Shown here piece by piece: positions 34,331 to 44,359 of a DNA stretch of 58,446 nucleotides. The stretch comes from Solirubrobacter phytolaccae (lineage in GTDB: Bacteria > Actinomycetota > Thermoleophilia > Solirubrobacterales > Solirubrobacteraceae): positions 1 through 58,446 of the forward strand of contig NZ_JAPDDP010000047.1 in assembly GCF_027587195.1 (NCBI RefSeq), read 5' to 3'. A program made the translations under genes and the position numbers. Below the pieces are notes generated by a model. The model saw nothing but the letters and a program-made list of their open reading frames with translations, did no database searches and was not told where the DNA came from. Positions within the stretch are counted from its first letter, which is position 1, and the number at the start of each line of letters is the position of its first letter.

Positions 34331-35758
34331 ATGCGGGACATCGTCGAGGTCTTCGGCGTCATCGTCATCGGCTACTTCGCGGCGCTGAACCTGATCTACA
34401 TCGGGTTCACGGCGTTGGCGTGGCGGTCGATCACGCGCTACCTGCATTCGCTGGAGTACGCCGCGATCGACGAGGCGCTCGCTTCACCCCTGACGCCGCC
34501 GATCTCGATCCTGCTCCCGGGCTACAACGAGGAGGCCGGGATCGTCCAGAGCGTCAACGCGCTGCTGCAGCTGCGCTACCCCGAGTTCGAGGTGATCGTC
34601 ATCAACGACGGCTCCAAGGACTCGACGATGCAGCAGCTGCAGGACGCCTTCGACCTGGTCGAGGCGCCGCGGGCGCTGCGCGGGACGGTCCAGCACGCGC
34701 CGATCCGCGGCACCTACCGCGCGGCGCGCCACCACGAGCTGCTGGTCGTCGACAAGGAGAACGGCGGCAAGGCCGACGCGCTGAACGCGGGCGTGGACGC
34801 GGCCCGGTACCCGTACGTGTGCGCGGTCGACGCCGACGCGATCATCGAGCCGGAGGCGCTGCTGCGCGTCGCCAAGCCGCTGCTCGACGATCCCGACCTG
34901 GTGATCGCGACCGGCGGCATCGTGCGGATCGCGAACGGCTGCACGGTCGAGGACGGGCGCGTGACCGAGGTCCGGCTGCCGTCCAGCCGGCTCGCGACGC
35001 TGCAGGTGGTCGAGTACTTCCGCGCGTTCCTGGTCGGCCGAGTCGGGTGGAGCCAGCTGCACGCGCTGCTGATCATCTCCGGCGCGTTCGGTCTGTTCCG
35101 GCGCTCGACGGTCGAGGCGGTCGGCGGCTGGGACCACACGACGGTCGGCGAGGACATGGAGCTCGTGGTGCGCATGCACCGGTACATGCGGGAGAACGGC
35201 AAGCCCTACCGCGTGCAGTTCGTCCCGGATCCCGTGTGCTGGACAGAGGCGCCGGAGACGCTGAAGGTCTTGTCGAGGCAGCGCCGGCGCTGGCAGCGCG
35301 GGCTGTTCGAGACGCTGTGGCGGCACAAGCGGATGACGCTGAACCCGAAGTACGGCGCGCTGGGCATGCTCGCGATGCCGTACTTCATCGTCTTCGAGCT
35401 GCTCGGCCCGCCGCTCGCGCTCATCGGCTACCTGGTGCTGCCGATCTCGTGGGCGATCGGGCTGCTGTCGTGGCCGTTCGTGCTCGCGTTCTTCGTGTTC
35501 GCGGTGATGCTGGGCCAGCTGCTCTCGATCTCCGCGCTGGCCCTGGAGGAGTTCTCGTTCCGGCGCCACCCGCGGGGCCGCGAGATCCTGCGCATGTCGG
35601 TCTACGCCGCGGTCGAGAACCTCGGCTACCGGCAGCTCACGGATCTCTGGCGCGGCCTGGCCTTCTGGGACCTCCTGCGCGGCAAGAAGTCCTGGGGCGA
35701 CATGCAGCGGCGCGGCTTTCAGACCGCGCCGACGGATCAGTTGTCGAAGAGCAACTGA
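34331..35758 (+). CDS. processive family 2 membrane glycosyltransferase (PgaC/BcsA-like)
   Basis: 475 residues. An N-terminal helix (~8-30), a GT2 catalytic domain with D93 (INDGSKDST), D167-x-D169 (CAVDADAII), the acceptor-base motif GED (D275, TVGEDMELV) and QRRRW (317-321) that marks processive synthases. C-terminal helices follow (~345-420). It should polymerise a beta-linked surface polysaccharide such as poly-GlcNAc or a glucan. No PilZ domain, so control may come from the kinase-receiver-HEAT genes upstream rather than c-di-GMP. Its end overlaps a convergent secreted protein by 22 bp. Confidence 0.9.
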   Translation: MRDIVEVFGVIVIGYFAALNLIYIGFTALAWRSITRYLHSLEYAAIDEALASPLTPPISILLPGYNEEAGIVQSVNALLQLRYPEFEVIVINDGSKDSTMQQLQDAFDLVEAPRALRGTVQHAPIRGTYRAARHHELLVVDKENGGKADALNAGVDAARYPYVCAVDADAIIEPEALLRVAKPLLDDPDLVIATGGIVRIANGCTVEDGRVTEVRLPSSRLATLQVVEYFRAFLVGRVGWSQLHALLIISGAFGLFRRSTVEAVGGWDHTTVGEDMELVVRMHRYMRENGKPYRVQFVPDPVCWTEAPETLKVLSRQRRRWQRGLFETLWRHKRMTLNPKYGALGMLAMPYFIVFELLGPPLALIGYLVLPISWAIGLLSWPFVLAFFVFAVMLGQLLSISALALEEFSFRRHPRGREILRMSVYAAVENLGYRQLTDLWRGLAFWDLLRGKKSWGDMQRRGFQTAPTDQLSKSN

Positions 35759-37026
35759 GCGCTCGACGCGCGGATCAGCAGCCAGGAGCCGGCGGCCGAC
35801 GTGCCCCACGTGTGGTACTCGCCCCATTCCTCCGAGCTCGAGTCCTTGTCGGCGCCGACCGGACCCGTGTTGGTCTTGACCGTGCCCGCGATCTGCAGCA
35901 CCGCCGCGTTCGCCGCGGTCGCGCTCAGGCCGAGCAGGCTGGTGCGGTCCAGCGCCAGCGAGGCCTGGATCGTGCCCTCCGACCAGATCACGTCGGGCGC
36001 GCCGGTCCCGGAGTATGGGCGGAAGCCGGAGAGCGTGCCGATGCCGGTCGCCGCGCGCGGCGCGACGTAGAACCGCTGCTGCAGGTAGTTGGCGACCTGC
36101 GCGGCGCGACCGTCGCCGCGGGCCTGCAGGTACATCGCGCCGAGCGCCTGCACGTCGGCCGGGATCTTCACGTCGCCGACACCCTGGCGGAAGTACGCGA
36201 GCGAGCCTTCCTGCACGATCAGGTTGGCGAGGATCGCGTTGCCGAGGCTGTTCGCGGCGTTGTTGACCTCTGTATAGGAGAGCCCGGTCCCGAGCGTCCC
36301 GCGCGTGCCGAGCTTGGCCGCGAGGTCACGCAGGAAGCCGGTCGCGAGCAGGTTGTGCTGGGTCGAGACCCAGTTCACGTCCGGGCCGCCCTTGATCAGG
36401 CCCGAGCTGTTGCGCAGCGTCAGCAGGTAGCGCGCGACGCCCGCGATCACGGCGTCGTACTTCGTGGAGTCGTAGACCTTCTTGTACGCGAGCGCGGCGT
36501 ACCCGACCCACGCCATCGCGCCCGCACGGACCTGCGCGGCGCTCGTCCCGCTCTTGACATTGAACGCGTACTCGATCGACCCGTCCGTGCGCTGGAGCGC
36601 CTTGAGCTGGTCGAGCAGCTGCACGGCCTGCGACTGCGCGCCGACGCTCAGGAACGCGAACGTGGCGAGCGCGTTGTCGTACGTGTAGCTCGCGTCGGTC
36701 AGCCGCCCGTACGCGGCGTCGCTGATCGGGATGTCGAACGAGCGGATCAGCAGCAGGCTGTTCCCACCCGCGCTCTGCGCGGCGAACGCGACGTTCGACT
36801 TGCTCGACCGCCGCTTCTTGGTCGTCGGCGTCGTCGGCCCGACCTGCCGCGCGAGCCAGCGCACGAGCGGCTTGCTCGGAGCCTTGCGCTTGGCGTCCGC
36901 CGGCCATGCCTCACGCACTTCCCCACCACGACGCTTGGCCTTCTGCGCGTGCGCGACATCGGCGCTTCCTCCCAGCGCGACACCAAGAACCAGGGGGACG
37001 ATGCAGGCACGACGAATCCGGAACAT
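35737..37026 (-). CDS. secreted alpha-helical (alpha/alpha toroid-like) protein, possibly glycan-active
   Basis: 429 residues with a signal peptide (1-27, VAHAQ). A basic linker (~28-80) precedes a body of repeated helix pairs with DASYTYDNALATFAFLSVG, DGSIEYAFNVKSG, MAWVGYAALAYKK and SSEEWGEYHTWGTSAAGSWLLIRA. This pattern resembles six-hairpin glycosidases and terpenoid-cyclase-like toroids, with acidic and aromatic residues lining helix ends. It converges on the GT2 synthase gene, suggesting a hydrolase or lyase for the same polysaccharide. Family not identified; enzyme role is inference. Confidence 0.7.
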   Translation of the reverse strand: MFRIRRACIVPLVLGVALGGSADVAHAQKAKRRGGEVREAWPADAKRKAPSKPLVRWLARQVGPTTPTTKKRRSSKSNVAFAAQSAGGNSLLLIRSFDIPISDAAYGRLTDASYTYDNALATFAFLSVGAQSQAVQLLDQLKALQRTDGSIEYAFNVKSGTSAAQVRAGAMAWVGYAALAYKKVYDSTKYDAVIAGVARYLLTLRNSSGLIKGGPDVNWVSTQHNLLATGFLRDLAAKLGTRGTLGTGLSYTEVNNAANSLGNAILANLIVQEGSLAYFRQGVGDVKIPADVQALGAMYLQARGDGRAAQVANYLQQRFYVAPRAATGIGTLSGFRPYSGTGAPDVIWSEGTIQASLALDRTSLLGLSATAANAAVLQIAGTVKTNTGPVGADKDSSSEEWGEYHTWGTSAAGSWLLIRASSAQLLFDN

Positions 37027-37068
37027 AAAGGGTTCTTCCCCGGATTCTTCGTCCCGTCAACGTTCCTG

Positions 37069-37087
37069 GACGCGCCGTTGGCGCGTC
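37069..37087 (-). terminator. hairpin downstream of the gene at 37111
   Basis: GACGCGCC (37069-37076) and GGCGCGTC (37080-37087) form a perfect 8-bp stem with loop GTT. It lies 24 bp past the stop of the minus-strand gene and 43 bp upstream of the next minus-strand start. No U-tract, as is common in high-GC actinobacteria. Confidence 0.5.
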
Positions 37088-37110
37088 GCCACCCGTCCAG
37101 ACCAGTTCGG

Positions 37111-37713
37111 CTACGCGAGGCCTCCGTCGCCGATCTGCCGGCCCAGTGCCGCGTTGGTCACGCGCAGCGTGAAGTCCGCGTGCTTGCGGCGGTGCTTGTC
37201 GGGGGCGAAGCAGAGATCCCACGGGTAGGCGCTCGCGCCGTGGCCCTCCGCGACGAGGGCGTGGAGATCGAGGTCCTCGGCGAAGCCCGTGAGGTCGACC
37301 GCGTAACAGCGGGTGATGTGCAGCGCGCTCACCGCCAGGCCCAACGTCGTCCTGACGACGTGCGCCTGCTGCTCGTCCGACGTGCCGTCCAGCGCGAACA
37401 TCCAGTAGCGCAGCTCGCCGGGCAGGCGCCGGACTTCGCCGTAGGCCGCACTCGCGGTGCCCTCGGGCCACCACTGGAAGCTGAGCTGCTCGGCTGCGGC
37501 CGCTCCGGCCCCGAGGATCTCCGCCTGCCGGGCGCGAAGGGCCTCGCGCTCGATCCGCACCGGTTCGCCCTCGTCGTCAATGAGCGCGGCGCGCCCGGTC
37601 TCCGGGTGGGTGTCGGTGATGCCGAGCCGGCTCAGGGTGCCGACCGTCCCCGCGAACGTCGCGGCGCTCATCGGCGCCGTCCACCAGTGGATCGAGCGGC
37701 TCACCGCGCGCAC
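37111..37713 (-). CDS. hypothetical protein
   Basis: 200 residues if the GTG at 37713 is used; an ATG at 37671 would give 186. I do not recognise it. The sequence looks genuinely coding (aromatic-rich: SFQWWPEGTASAAYGEVRRLPGELRYWMFALDG, then LDLHALVAEGHGASAYPWDLCFAPD). No signal peptide and no membrane helix. Mixed alpha-beta composition with several His and Trp. Downstream of the PhoX gene on the same strand with a 49-bp gap, so possibly co-transcribed. Confidence 0.55.
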   Translation of the reverse strand: MRAVSRSIHWWTAPMSAATFAGTVGTLSRLGITDTHPETGRAALIDDEGEPVRIEREALRARQAEILGAGAAAAEQLSFQWWPEGTASAAYGEVRRLPGELRYWMFALDGTSDEQQAHVVRTTLGLAVSALHITRCYAVDLTGFAEDLDLHALVAEGHGASAYPWDLCFAPDKHRRKHADFTLRVTNAALGRQIGDGGLA

Positions 37714-37762
37714 TCTGCCACGCTCGCCGGGCGAACCACCCCGGCGAGCGTGGCTCAGGCGG

Positions 37763-39970
37763 CTAGGAGCGGCGGAAGCTCAGGCGCTTCGTGCGGGTCG
37801 CCTTGTTGCCCGCGGCGTCGGTCGCGGTGACCGCGAGGGAGGCCGGGACGGCGCGCTCACGGCGCAGCAGGACGCGCAGCGCGGCCGACGGGCGCAGGCG
37901 CACGGTGACCTCGCCCGAGACGTTGACGCGCTGGGTGACGCGGGCGAGCTGGCGGGGCTTGCCGCGGCGGCCCTTGCGGGTCGTGAGCTGGCCGTAGAGC
38001 GTCACGGTCAGGGTCGCGGGCTCGTCGACGCGGAGCTTGAAGTCCAGGCCCGTGCCGGTGAGGGAGGCGAGGTTCTGGCGGCCCGACGAGACGAAGGACA
38101 GGCGCGCGGGGGTGCCGTCGTTGCCCGGGGTCGGCGGCGTCGGGGGTGCCGGGATGACGTTGCTCGGCGGCGGGGTGTCGTCGCCGTCCGGGTCGGTCTC
38201 CACGTCCGGGAGCTTGGTGATCGCGACGAGGGACGGGATCGGCTTGGACGGGTTCTGGCCCGTGGTCTTGTTGCCCTTGGGCCAGTAGGAGGTGTAGGTC
38301 TCGACCGTGCCGTAGACGCCGCCACGGTTCGGGGTCTCCTCGCCCGGGTGCTGGACGTTGATGAACAACGTCTGCTCGTCCGGGGTGAAGTAGGGACCGG
38401 TGGCCTCGGCCTCGAGCGGCATGTTGGCGAAGCGGAAGGCGACGCCGGCGTTCGGGCCCGAGCGGGGGAGCATGAACACCGCGTTGTTGCGGTGGTAGGC
38501 GTTCGGGTTGGTCGGGTTGTTGAGGACGCTCGACGAGATGTCGGTGACGACCCAGAGGTTGCCGGCCTTGTCGAAGGTCAGGTTGTCGGGGGAGGAGAAG
38601 CCCTGCTCGCCCGTGCCGGGGCGGCCGGTCGGGCCGCCCGCGGCGTAGTCCTCCCAGGTGAACTGCGCGCCCTGGCCGACCGCGGTCGGGTCGTTGCCGG
38701 CCTCGTGGAGGCGGCGGATCGAGCCGTGCGTGTCGTTGGCGGTGCTGTTGTTGGTCAGCGCGATGTAGACCGTGCCGTCCTCGTCGACCTCGACGTCCTC
38801 GGGGCGGTTGGTCGCGTAGTGGAGCTGGAACTCGGCGCTGCCGACGCTGGCGGCGATCCGCGCGTTGGTGTCGACGAGCTCGGCCTCGGTCACCTCGCGC
38901 CAGTAGCCCGTGCCGCCCGTCGGCGACGTCAGGTTGCCGCCGGGCGCGTCGAACGTACGGCGGCTCTGCGGCGCCCAGTAGGCGATGTAGAGCTTGCCGG
39001 ACGTGAGGATCTTCAGGTTCTCCTCACGCCGACCGGGGCGGAAGCGCAGGTCGGAGACGAACTTGTAGACGCCGCCGTTGTTGACGTCGTCGCCCATGTA
39101 GAGGACGAACGGCTTGTCGGCGACGGCCCGGAACGCCGTGTTCTCGTGCCGGAAGCGCCCCAGCGCCGTGTGCTTGCGGCCGACGAAGCTCGGGTCGTAC
39201 GGGTCGTGCTCGCACACCCAGCCGTACTTGGCGGGCGAGGTGAGCGTGGAGCCGTTGCCGTTGACGTAGTCGGTGGTGCCGGTGCGCGCCTGGTCCCAGC
39301 CGAGACCGGGGTAGTCCTGGTAGTTCTCCTCGCAGCTGAGCGCCGTACCCCAGGGCGTGATGCCGCCCGAGCAGTTCGCGAGCGAGCCGCTTGCGGTCTC
39401 GCCGATGCCCGGGTAGGCGGCGTTGTCGGCGAGCGGGCCGGTGAACTGCAGCGTGGGCGAGTTGCCCGTGATCCGGCGGTTGTAGCGCGACGGCGAGACG
39501 ACACCCCAGATGCCGTCGGCGTCACGCTTGACGTGCAGGATCGAGTTGCCGACCGAGTCCTGCTCGAGCTGGACCTGCGCCGCGGTCTTGTTGGCGGCGT
39601 TGGTCACGCCGTGCTGGAAGAACGGCGCCGGGTACTCGTGGTTGATGAACAACAGCCCCTCTTGGGACCCGTTCAGCGGGAAGTACGCGAGGTAGTCGTT
39701 GTTGAAGCCGTACGTGAGGGTGCCGTCCTCGTTGGCGAACTGGTCGCCGTACCCCGCGATGACGTGGGCGCGATAGCCCTCCGGCACCTCGAAGGCGTCG
39801 GCCGCGGAGGCGGCGAGCGCGCGGAAGGCCGAGAAGTCGCTCGGCTCGGCGGTGTTGGCCAGTGCCGTCGCCGTGTCGAGATAGCCGGTACGTTCCAGGG
39901 CCACCGCGGCGACCGATGAGGCTCCTGCGGAGGCAATGCCCCTGATGAAGGAGCGGCGAGTCGAGTCCAT
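37763..39970 (-). CDS. PhoX family phosphatase (DUF839), Tat-exported
   Basis: 735 residues from the ATG at 39970, which gives the Tat leader MDSTRRSFIRGIASAGASS directly; the frame open upstream would overlap the divergent kinase gene. PhoX beta-propeller blocks are visible: LTYGFNNDYLAYFP, GLLFINHEYP, GGITPWGTALSCEENYQDY, NRPEDVEVDEDGTVYIALTNN and SSPDNLTFDKAGNLWVVTD. The Glu and Asn residues in these blocks are those that hold Ca/Fe in known PhoX. A Pro-rich hinge (~620-640) and a C-terminal beta domain follow. It releases phosphate from organic phosphates outside the membrane. No pho box was identified. Confidence 0.92.
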   Translation of the reverse strand: MDSTRRSFIRGIASAGASSVAAVALERTGYLDTATALANTAEPSDFSAFRALAASAADAFEVPEGYRAHVIAGYGDQFANEDGTLTYGFNNDYLAYFPLNGSQEGLLFINHEYPAPFFQHGVTNAANKTAAQVQLEQDSVGNSILHVKRDADGIWGVVSPSRYNRRITGNSPTLQFTGPLADNAAYPGIGETASGSLANCSGGITPWGTALSCEENYQDYPGLGWDQARTGTTDYVNGNGSTLTSPAKYGWVCEHDPYDPSFVGRKHTALGRFRHENTAFRAVADKPFVLYMGDDVNNGGVYKFVSDLRFRPGRREENLKILTSGKLYIAYWAPQSRRTFDAPGGNLTSPTGGTGYWREVTEAELVDTNARIAASVGSAEFQLHYATNRPEDVEVDEDGTVYIALTNNSTANDTHGSIRRLHEAGNDPTAVGQGAQFTWEDYAAGGPTGRPGTGEQGFSSPDNLTFDKAGNLWVVTDISSSVLNNPTNPNAYHRNNAVFMLPRSGPNAGVAFRFANMPLEAEATGPYFTPDEQTLFINVQHPGEETPNRGGVYGTVETYTSYWPKGNKTTGQNPSKPIPSLVAITKLPDVETDPDGDDTPPPSNVIPAPPTPPTPGNDGTPARLSFVSSGRQNLASLTGTGLDFKLRVDEPATLTVTLYGQLTTRKGRRGKPRQLARVTQRVNVSGEVTVRLRPSAALRVLLRRERAVPASLAVTATDAAGNKATRTKRLSFRRS

Positions 39971-40007
39971 CAGGCGACCCTGATCCTTGGCGGTAGATGA
40001 GCCGTGA

Positions 40008-41672
<1,665 letters not shown>

Positions 41673-41700
41673 CAGCGGCCGCGCGCCGCGGGAGCGAGCG

Positions 41701-42660
41701 CTAGCGAGCTGCCGACAGCGAAGGCGAGCGCCCAGCGCGAGCGTTCGCCCGCCATCGGCCGGGCGCGACCCCGTGGTGGCGCTTGAACGCCGCCGCGAAG
41801 CTGAACTCGGACGCGTAGCCCAGCGCTGACGCGACAGCGGCGATCTGGTCGCTCGTGTCGCGCAGCTGCTCACGCGCGAGCGCCATCCGCCAGCCCGTGA
41901 CGTAGGCCAGCGGGGCCATGCCGAGCGCGGCGGTGAACCGGCGGGCGAACGCCGCGCGTGACAGGGCGGCTTCGGCGGCCAGGGACTCGACCGTCCACGG
42001 TCGCGCCGGGTCGGCGTGCACGGCGCGCAGCGCGGGGCCCAGCTGCGGATCACCCGACGCCCGATACCAGCCCGGTGTGTCGGACGCCGCCGCGAAGTGC
42101 TCACGCAGCATCTGCACGAGCGCGACGTCCAGCAGCCGATCCAGCAGCGTCTGCTGGCCGGGGAGGTCCTGCTCCATCTCGCGCGCCAGCAGGTCCAGGG
42201 TCGTGCGCAGCTGGCTGCCGGCGGCGGGGCGCAGGCGGATCGTGTCCGGGAGCACGCGCAGCAGCTCGGTGCAGACGTCGCCCTCGAACAGGTAGGCGCC
42301 GCAGCAGAACACGGACGCGTCGCCGTCCTCGCCGGCGAGGTAGCGACGGTCGGACACCCGCGCGGTGGCCATGTAGTCCGCCAACGGCCGGCACGCCTCG
42401 TCGCCGCTCGTCGCGAGCTGGTGCTCGAGCCCACCGCGCACGAGCACGATGTCCCCGCCGATCAGTCGCAGCGGCTGCGCCGGGTCGTCCGTCCACAGCT
42501 GCACCTCACCCTCGACGATCGCGTGCACGGCGAGCCCGGACACGGCGGGGAACGTCAGCCCGAACGGTCCATGCACAGTGGAGTGCGAGAACGCGGCGCC
42601 GTGGGCGCGGGCGCGTTCCAGCAAGTCGGTGAGCACGTCCACGCCGTGAGACGATGGCAT
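41701..42660 (-). CDS. AraC family regulator with cupin-type sensor domain
   Basis: 319 residues from the ATG at 42660; the longer frame covers the divergent promoter and reductase gene. N-terminal cupin_6-like domain (~10-185: GLAVHAIVEGEVQLWTDDPAQPLRLIGGDIVLVRGGLEHQLA). The C-terminal double HTH (~215-310) has LAAEAALSRAAFARRFTAALGMAPLAYVTGWRMALA and IAAVASALGYASEFSFAAAFKRHHGVAPGRWR. This AraC type usually controls the adjacent short-chain reductase, here divergent at 42719. A direct repeat GATCCGC (42685-42691 and 42698-42704) lies in the 58-bp gap and may be part of the operator. Confidence 0.88.
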   Translation of the reverse strand: MPSSHGVDVLTDLLERARAHGAAFSHSTVHGPFGLTFPAVSGLAVHAIVEGEVQLWTDDPAQPLRLIGGDIVLVRGGLEHQLATSGDEACRPLADYMATARVSDRRYLAGEDGDASVFCCGAYLFEGDVCTELLRVLPDTIRLRPAAGSQLRTTLDLLAREMEQDLPGQQTLLDRLLDVALVQMLREHFAAASDTPGWYRASGDPQLGPALRAVHADPARPWTVESLAAEAALSRAAFARRFTAALGMAPLAYVTGWRMALAREQLRDTSDQIAAVASALGYASEFSFAAAFKRHHGVAPGRWRANARAGRSPSLSAAR

Positions 42661-42718
42661 ATGTGATCGCGACTTTCCAGCATGGATCCGCACACCGATC
42701 CGCGATGTAGTGCTCGCC

Positions 42719-43582
42719 ATGAGCACGATCCTGATCCTGGGCGGCACCGGCAAGACCGGTCGTCGCATCGCGCCGCTCCTCCGCGACGCCGGCGCCACGG
42801 TCCGCACCGCGGCCCGCAACGGCGCCGACGTGCACTTCGACTGGTCCGACGCCGCCACCTACGACGCCGCGCTCGCCGGCGCCGACGCCGTCTACCTGGT
42901 GCCGCCGGCGCTGGACCTGGGCTACGTCCCGCGCGCGCTCGAGCTCCTGGACCGCGCCGAGGCCGCGGGTGTCGGCCACGTCACGTTCCTGAGCGCACGG
43001 GGCGTCGAGCACGCGCCGCCGGAGGCCGCGCATCGCGCCGTCGAGCTCGAGCTCGGTCGCCGCACCGCGTTCACCCACTCGATCCTGCGTCCCGGCTGGT
43101 TCATGCAGGACTTCAACGAGTACTTCTTCGCGCCCTCGATCATCGAAGAGGGCATCGTCGCGGTGCCGTCCGGCGACGGCGCCGAGGCGTTCATCCACGC
43201 CGACGACATCGCCGAGGTCGCAACCGCGACGCTGCTCGACCCCGACGCGCACGCCGGCGCCGAGTACACCCTCTCAGGCCCGGCCGCGCTCACCTTCGCG
43301 GACGTGGCGGCCAAGCTCTCCACCGCGACGGGCCGGGAGATCCGCCACGTGGACCTCCCGCGGGAGGACTGGATCGCCGGGCTGATCGCCGCCGGCGTGC
43401 CCGACGACTACGCGGCCATGCTCGGCGGCCTGAGCGACAACCTGCGCGCGAGCGCGACGGCGGCCCTCACCGGCGACGTCGAGCGCGTGACCGGCCACGC
43501 GCCGCGCTCGTTCGACGACTACCTGGCCGACCCGGCGGTGGTCTCGGCGCTCACGGCGCCGAGCGCGGTCAACGCCGCATAG
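42719..43582 (+). CDS. NmrA/SDR-type NAD(P)-binding reductase
   Basis: 287 residues from the ATG at 42719. Rossmann motif ILGGTGKTGRRIAPLL, then an atypical SDR body (VTFLSARGVEH, SILRPGWFMQDFNEYF, FIHADDIAEVATATLL) typical of the NmrA-like family, which either reduces quinones or senses NAD(P). Divergent from an AraC-type regulator. Its last 64 bp overlap the end of the convergent gene at 43519, which is a large overlap; both frames look genuine. Confidence 0.88.
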   Translation: MSTILILGGTGKTGRRIAPLLRDAGATVRTAARNGADVHFDWSDAATYDAALAGADAVYLVPPALDLGYVPRALELLDRAEAAGVGHVTFLSARGVEHAPPEAAHRAVELELGRRTAFTHSILRPGWFMQDFNEYFFAPSIIEEGIVAVPSGDGAEAFIHADDIAEVATATLLDPDAHAGAEYTLSGPAALTFADVAAKLSTATGREIRHVDLPREDWIAGLIAAGVPDDYAAMLGGLSDNLRASATAALTGDVERVTGHAPRSFDDYLADPAVVSALTAPSAVNAA

Positions 43583-44298
43583 AAGCAGTTGTCGGCCTCG
43601 GTGCGCGCGTTGCCGAGCGCGACGAGGTGCAGCTCGCCCGTCTCCTCGAGCGTCTCGAGGCCGTAGGCGATCACGCCGGCGCGCGCGAGCGGGTTCCAGC
43701 CGGTCCCGGTCGCGCGCAGCGCGGAGACCGCCTCCCGCCAGTCCTCGTCGATGCCGAGCGCGGTACCGGCCCGGAAGGCGTTGGCGCGCAGCGCGAGCAG
43801 CGTCGCGTGGGCGTGCTCCTCGGGCGCGGCGCTCGGGCCGACGGCGACGGCGTGCCCGTCCTCGTCGAGGGCGAAGTCCACCGCGAAGCCGCCGACCTGC
43901 CCGTCGGCGGCAAGGCGCGCGCCCGTCCGGGCGCCGTAGCGGTAGAGCTCGTCGATGTACGCCGAGCCGGAGGACAGGCGCGTGCCGCCGTCCGGCAGCA
44001 CGTCGTGCGCCGAGAGCACCTGGACGGAGCGATCGGGACGGATGCGCACGCGGACGGTGGCCGCGGGCCGCGCGTCCTCGTCGGCGAGTGGCACCCGCGC
44101 CGCCCGCAGGTCGTTGAGGGTGACGACCGCGGGCGTGGGCTCGACGTCGCCGTCCAGAGCGACGTCCACCCGGTCTCCGGCACCGATGCCGATCAACTCG
44201 AGGTAGTAGGAGACGAGCGCGGGCTCGACCGGCCCGGGCACGACCACGCGAGCCGAGGGGGATCGGAGCTCGAGGAGTCGGTGCAACGGGAAAGCCAT
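43519..44298 (-). CDS. hypothetical protein
   Basis: 259 residues, soluble, not recognised. Starts MAFPLHRLLELRSPSARVVVPGPVEPALVSYYLELIGIGAGDRVDVALDGD. Then an alternating alpha-beta region and a helical C-terminal half with NAFRAGTALGIDEDWREAVSALRATGTGWNPLARAGVIAYGLETLEETGELHLVALGNARTEADNCFYAALTALGAV. No motif that allows a functional call. Divergent from osmC with a shared 61-bp region that contains a perfect palindrome, so the two may be co-regulated. The C-terminal 64 bp overlap the NmrA-type gene. Confidence 0.65.
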   Translation of the reverse strand: MAFPLHRLLELRSPSARVVVPGPVEPALVSYYLELIGIGAGDRVDVALDGDVEPTPAVVTLNDLRAARVPLADEDARPAATVRVRIRPDRSVQVLSAHDVLPDGGTRLSSGSAYIDELYRYGARTGARLAADGQVGGFAVDFALDEDGHAVAVGPSAAPEEHAHATLLALRANAFRAGTALGIDEDWREAVSALRATGTGWNPLARAGVIAYGLETLEETGELHLVALGNARTEADNCFYAALTALGAVSAETTAGSAR

Positions 44299-44313
44299 AT
44301 GCGTAGAGTATTC

Positions 44314-44331
44314 GAAACCCGACCGGGTTTC
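44314..44331. promoter_or_regulatory. 18-bp palindrome in the osmC divergent promoter
   Basis: GAAACCCG (44314-44321), AC, CGGGTTTC (44324-44331): perfect 8-bp arms. It sits in the middle of the 61 bp between the starts at 44298 and 44360 and is well placed to control both. The TATTCG before it (44309-44314) and GGATTTAT after it (44334-44341) are the most AT-rich words nearby and may be promoter parts. The regulator is not in the immediate neighbourhood. Confidence 0.6.
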
Positions 44332-44359
44332 CAGGATTTATCGAGGGAGGACTAGACGG

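Noticed and set aside
34084-37830. A 1248-codon plus-strand open frame spanning the glycosyltransferase and its neighbours
   Set aside because: It crosses genes on both strands, including the GT2 and the secreted helical protein, and has shadow composition throughout.
41673-41700. GCGAGCG-like repeats between the kinase and AraC stops as a bidirectional terminator
   Set aside because: The 28-bp gap is GC-rich with many partial repeats but no single stable stem that stands out from background.
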